Shown here: piece by piece, positions 61,123 through 64,000 of the stretch | How the letters are laid out: each line of letters begins with the position of its first letter | Numbering within the stretch: position 1 is the stretch's first letter | Assembly: GCF_000803215.1 (NCBI RefSeq) | Contig: NZ_JSXC01000015.1 | Coordinates: forward strand, 1-64,000 | DNA from: Pectobacterium fontis | GTDB taxonomy: Bacteria; Pseudomonadota; Gammaproteobacteria; Enterobacterales; Enterobacteriaceae | DNA: 64,000 bases | Direction: 5' to 3' | Made by a program: the position numbers and the translations under genes | The notes under the pieces: generated by a model | What the model saw: the letters and a program-made list of their open reading frames with translations, nothing else | Databases searched by the model: none | What the model was told of the DNA's origin: nothing

Positions 61123-62891
61123 TCACGGCAAAGGCCAGAATCATTCTCAGTATTGATGTATAAAGGTTCGGTGCGCTGGCTAAAGCGCTTGCGCCGCCGG
61201 TAGGCATACACATCCTCAATGTGCCCTTCCCTGATGCGCTGCTGTAATGCCCGCCAGTAATCCGCGCAAAACAGATCGCCGTGCAACTCCTCAAACAGCG
61301 TACGAATATGATGGTCGCTACACAGGAAATGGGGAAACTCTTCGGGAAAGACATCATTCGGCGCAACGCTGTACCACGGTTCAGCGGCCAGTTCGTCCTC
61401 CGGGTGACGCGGCGGCGGAATCTTGCGGAAATTCACTTCGGTCATATAACAGATTTCGTCGTAGTCATAAAACACGACCCGCCCATGACGGGTGACGCCG
61501 AAATTCTTGAATAGCATGTCGCCGGGGAAAATATTTGCCGCCGCCAACTGCTTGATAGCGTTACCGTACTCCTCAATGACATCATGCAGTTGCTGTGCGT
61601 TTGCCTGTTCCAGATAGAGATTCAGCGGCGTCATCCGGCGCTCCATGTACAAATGTCGGATTACTAGTTGGTCGCCCAGATCCTCCAGCTTTTCCGGCAC
61701 TTCCCGCCAAAGCTCATCCAACAGTTCCGGGCTGATGCGATGTTTATCGATAACGAAGTTTTCATATTCCTGCGTATCCGCCATGCGTCCAACGCGGTCG
61801 TGTTCTTTCACTAATTGATAGCATGCCATAACCCGATCCGCACTCACCTCTTTCTGCGGCGCAAAGCGATCCTTAATGACTTTAAATACGCGATCGAAAG
61901 AAGGCAGTGTAAACACCAGCATCACCATGCCTTTCACGCCGGGGGCGATAATGAATTGCTCTTGCGATGTCGCCATGTAATGCAGGTATTCGCGGTAATA
62001 CTCGGTTTTACTGTGCTTCTGGCAGCCGATGGCCAGATAGAGTTCCGCCGTTGTCTTCCCCGGTAGAATATCTCGTAGCCAAGCGACCAGCGCAGACGGC
62101 AGCGGGGCATACACCATGAAGTAAGAGCGAGCAAAACCGAACACGATGCTGGCATCTGCCTGGCTGGTCAGGCAGGTATCAATAAATAATGCCCCGCGTT
62201 CATTGTGATGAATCGGCAACAGGAACGGAAAAATACCGTCAGGAAGCGACAGCTTGCCCACCAGCCAGGCCGCTTTGTTACGATAAAACAGCTCATTCGC
62301 CACCTGTAACGTCGCCTGCGTAAGCTGCTCTGCCGAAAATGTGCGCTGTAAATATGCCATGATATAGGCAATATCCCGTGGCAAATCCTCCCACGGTAAA
62401 CGCAGCGGTACATCACCCAGCACCTTTTCCAGCATGTTCTGCCAACCGCTGTGCGCCATAAAGGTTCTGGCGATCGGTCGGGGAATTTCGCGAAAACGCT
62501 GTTCAGGCTGGGAACTGAAAACAAACAGTTTATCGGGCGTCAGTTCCCGATGATTCAACAGCCGACAATAGACGGAATTAAAGAAGCTTTCCGCAATCTC
62601 AAAACGGGGATAATCCGGTAGTAAGCGGGTGTAGATATGCTTCACTCGCGCCAGAAAATCCGCATCATCGCAGCGAATACCTGTAATACAGCGTAACTGT
62701 TCAACCACCAACCCCACATGATGATCGTATAGGTGAATACGCTGCTTCATTGCCTGCTGCACCGCGGGCCAATCAGCCTGTTCAAAGCGCTGCTGCGCCC
62801 CCGCGGTCACTTCGAGAAAACGTCCATATTGCGCATCAAATCCTTGCAGGATCGTCTGCGCCACCAGCTTTTCAAGGTCACGCGTCATCAT
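61113..62891 (-). CDS. aceK: Isocitrate dehydrogenase kinase/phosphatase
   Basis: AceK phosphorylates or dephosphorylates isocitrate dehydrogenase to divert carbon into the glyoxylate shunt. The 592-residue protein matches E. coli AceK throughout, including the ATP-binding [18 protein letters not shown] region near residue 315 and the kinase segment [25 protein letters not shown]. The C-terminus differs: after RRRKRFSQR it runs on for about 20 unrelated residues, and the final DPA plus stop are encoded by the start of the dispersed repeat. Confidence 0.95.
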   Translation of the reverse strand: MMTRDLEKLVAQTILQGFDAQYGRFLEVTAGAQQRFEQADWPAVQQAMKQRIHLYDHHVGLVVEQLRCITGIRCDDADFLARVKHIYTRLLPDYPRFEIAESFFNSVYCRLLNHRELTPDKLFVFSSQPEQRFREIPRPIARTFMAHSGWQNMLEKVLGDVPLRLPWEDLPRDIAYIMAYLQRTFSAEQLTQATLQVANELFYRNKAAWLVGKLSLPDGIFPFLLPIHHNERGALFIDTCLTSQADASIVFGFARSYFMVYAPLPSALVAWLRDILPGKTTAELYLAIGCQKHSKTEYYREYLHYMATSQEQFIIAPGVKGMVMLVFTLPSFDRVFKVIKDRFAPQKEVSADRVMACYQLVKEHDRVGRMADTQEYENFVIDKHRISPELLDELWREVPEKLEDLGDQLVIRHLYMERRMTPLNLYLEQANAQQLHDVIEEYGNAIKQLAAANIFPGDMLFKNFGVTRHGRVVFYDYDEICYMTEVNFRKIPPPRHPEDELAAEPWYSVAPNDVFPEEFPHFLCSDHHIRTLFEELHGDLFCADYWRALQQRIREGHIEDVYAYRRRKRFSQRTEPLYINTENDSGLCRDPA

Positions 62892-62911
62892 GCTCTCCAG
62901 ATGAAACCCGA

Positions 62912-62926
62912 CCAGCCTGACGCTGG
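62912..62926 (-). repeat. Small hairpin between aceA and aceK
   Basis: CCAGC and GCTGG flank CTGAC in the 46-bp gap between aceA and aceK. In E. coli a REP-type element in this gap lowers aceK expression relative to aceA; this hairpin may do the same, but it is short. Confidence 0.35.
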
Positions 62927-62937
62927 CCGGATTAGGA

Positions 62938-64000
62938 TCAGAACTGCTGTTCTTCCGTCGATCCCGTTAGCGCCGTCACTGAAGATTCCCCCCCCTGAAT
63001 GATGTTTGTCACCTTATCGAAATAGCCAGTCCCCACCTCCTGCTGATGCGAAGAGAAGGTATAACCATCTTTAATCGCTTCGAACTCAGGCTGCTGCACT
63101 TTTTCTACATAGTGCTTCATACCCTCGCCCTGTGCGTAGGCATGTGCCAGATCAAACATGTTGAACCACATGCTGTGGATGCCAGCTAACGTAATGAATT
63201 GATACTTGTAGCCCATCGCCGACAGCTCATCCTGAAAACGCGCAATCGTGCTGTCATCCAGATTCTTCTTCCAGTTAAAGGAAGGTGAACAGTTGTACGC
63301 CAGCAGCTTGCCAGGGAACTTCGCGTGGATAGCGTCGGCAAACCGACGCGCCAGCGATAGGTCTGGCGTTGAGGTTTCGCACCACACCAGATCGGCATAA
63401 GGTGCGTAGGCCAACCCGCGGCTAATCGCCTGTTCAATCCCGGCACGGGTGCGATAGAAGCCTTCCACCGTGCGTTCTCCGGTGATGAAATCACGGTCAT
63501 ATTCATCGCAGTCGGAAGTCAGTAAATCCGCCGCATCCGCATCGGTTCGCGCAACCAGCAAAGTGGGCACCCCCAACACATCCGCCGCCAGACGCGCCGC
63601 CACCAGCTTCTGAACCGCTTCCTGAGTGGGAACCAGTACTTTGCCCCCCATGTGTCCACATTTTTTCGCCGATGCCAGTTGATCCTCAAAGTGAACCGCC
63701 GCCGCACCCGCTTCAATCATCGATTTCATCAACTCAAACGCATTCAGCACGCCGCCAAACCCCGCCTCCGCATCTGCCACAATCGGCAGGAAGTAGTCGG
63801 TATAGCGCTTATCACCCGGTTCAATGTGGTTCGCCCACTGAATTTGATCGGCGCGCCGGAAAGTATTATTGATACGTTCGATCACCGCTGGCACTGAATT
63901 CGCCGGATAGAGCGACTGATCGGGATACATGCTGGACGCCAGATTGGCATCCGCCGCAACCTGCCAGCCGGACAGATAAATCGCTTCAATGCCGGCTTTC
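62938..64000 (-). CDS. aceA: Isocitrate lyase (3' part; N-terminus beyond the window)
   Basis: AceA cleaves isocitrate to glyoxylate and succinate. The frame enters from the right edge ([19 protein letters not shown]) and covers about 353 residues to the stop. The catalytic [14 protein letters not shown] segment is present, with the active-site cysteine in KKCGH, as are [19 protein letters not shown] and the C-terminal TGSTEEQQF. The gene is upstream of aceK on the same strand, as in the aceBAK operon. Confidence 0.98.
   Translation of the reverse strand, partial: KAGIEAIYLSGWQVAADANLASSMYPDQSLYPANSVPAVIERINNTFRRADQIQWANHIEPGDKRYTDYFLPIVADAEAGFGGVLNAFELMKSMIEAGAAAVHFEDQLASAKKCGHMGGKVLVPTQEAVQKLVAARLAADVLGVPTLLVARTDADAADLLTSDCDEYDRDFITGERTVEGFYRTRAGIEQAISRGLAYAPYADLVWCETSTPDLSLARRFADAIHAKFPGKLLAYNCSPSFNWKKNLDDSTIARFQDELSAMGYKYQFITLAGIHSMWFNMFDLAHAYAQGEGMKHYVEKVQQPEFEAIKDGYTFSSHQQEVGTGYFDKVTNIIQGGESSVTALTGSTEEQQF

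Overview
This window looks like chromosomal DNA of a soft-rot enterobacterium, most likely Pectobacterium. Nearly every gene has a close Escherichia coli counterpart and the local gene orders are enterobacterial. The pectin-catabolism pair kdgT-kduI, a periplasmic asparaginase and an OlsF-type acyltransferase point to the Pectobacteriaceae. No prophage, integrase, transposase or CRISPR array was seen. Species assignment is inference from gene content.

Layout. 1-5952 (minus): start of damX, then aroB-aroK and the DNA-utilisation/pilus-like operon hofMNOPQ. 6064-18429: mrcA, nudE, igaA, yrfG, hslR, hslO, pckA and ompR-envZ, which is the E. coli 75-minute order. 18651-19426: a decayed siderophore-binding-protein fragment next to greB. 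19600-25836: an OlsF-like bifunctional acyltransferase, a chemoreceptor and tex. 26165-29096: an IclR-type regulator, kdgT and kduI. 29398-30447: asparaginase. 30550-34765 (minus): a four-gene operon of alkaline phosphatase, a DUF3299-like periplasmic protein and a MacB-type ABC pair whose permease has a histidine-rich loop. 35032-35259: two tandem tRNA-Gly genes with a strong promoter. 35466-49994: orn, rsgA-psd-mscM, epmA, frdABCD, blc, a DUF486 membrane protein, an entericidin, efp and epmB. 50061-64000: yjeI, pgi, a lysine riboswitch with lysC, yjbB, metH, iclR, aceK and part of aceA.

Several genes form functional sets. EpmA, EpmB and their substrate EF-P are all present. AceA, AceK and IclR make up the glyoxylate-shunt control set. 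KduI and KdgT act late in pectin breakdown.

The least ordinary content is non-coding. A 270-272 bp dispersed repeat occurs three times (16050-16319, 54048-54319, 60853-61122). Every copy lies between the 3' ends of convergent genes. Its hairpins differ in sequence between copies but keep base pairing through many compensatory changes, so it looks like a conserved folded RNA or DNA element. One copy supplies the stop codon and last residues of aceK. A second, 87 bp palindromic family (12682-12768 and 48215-48301) also shows compensatory changes. A short third palindromic repeat lies at 47345-47412.
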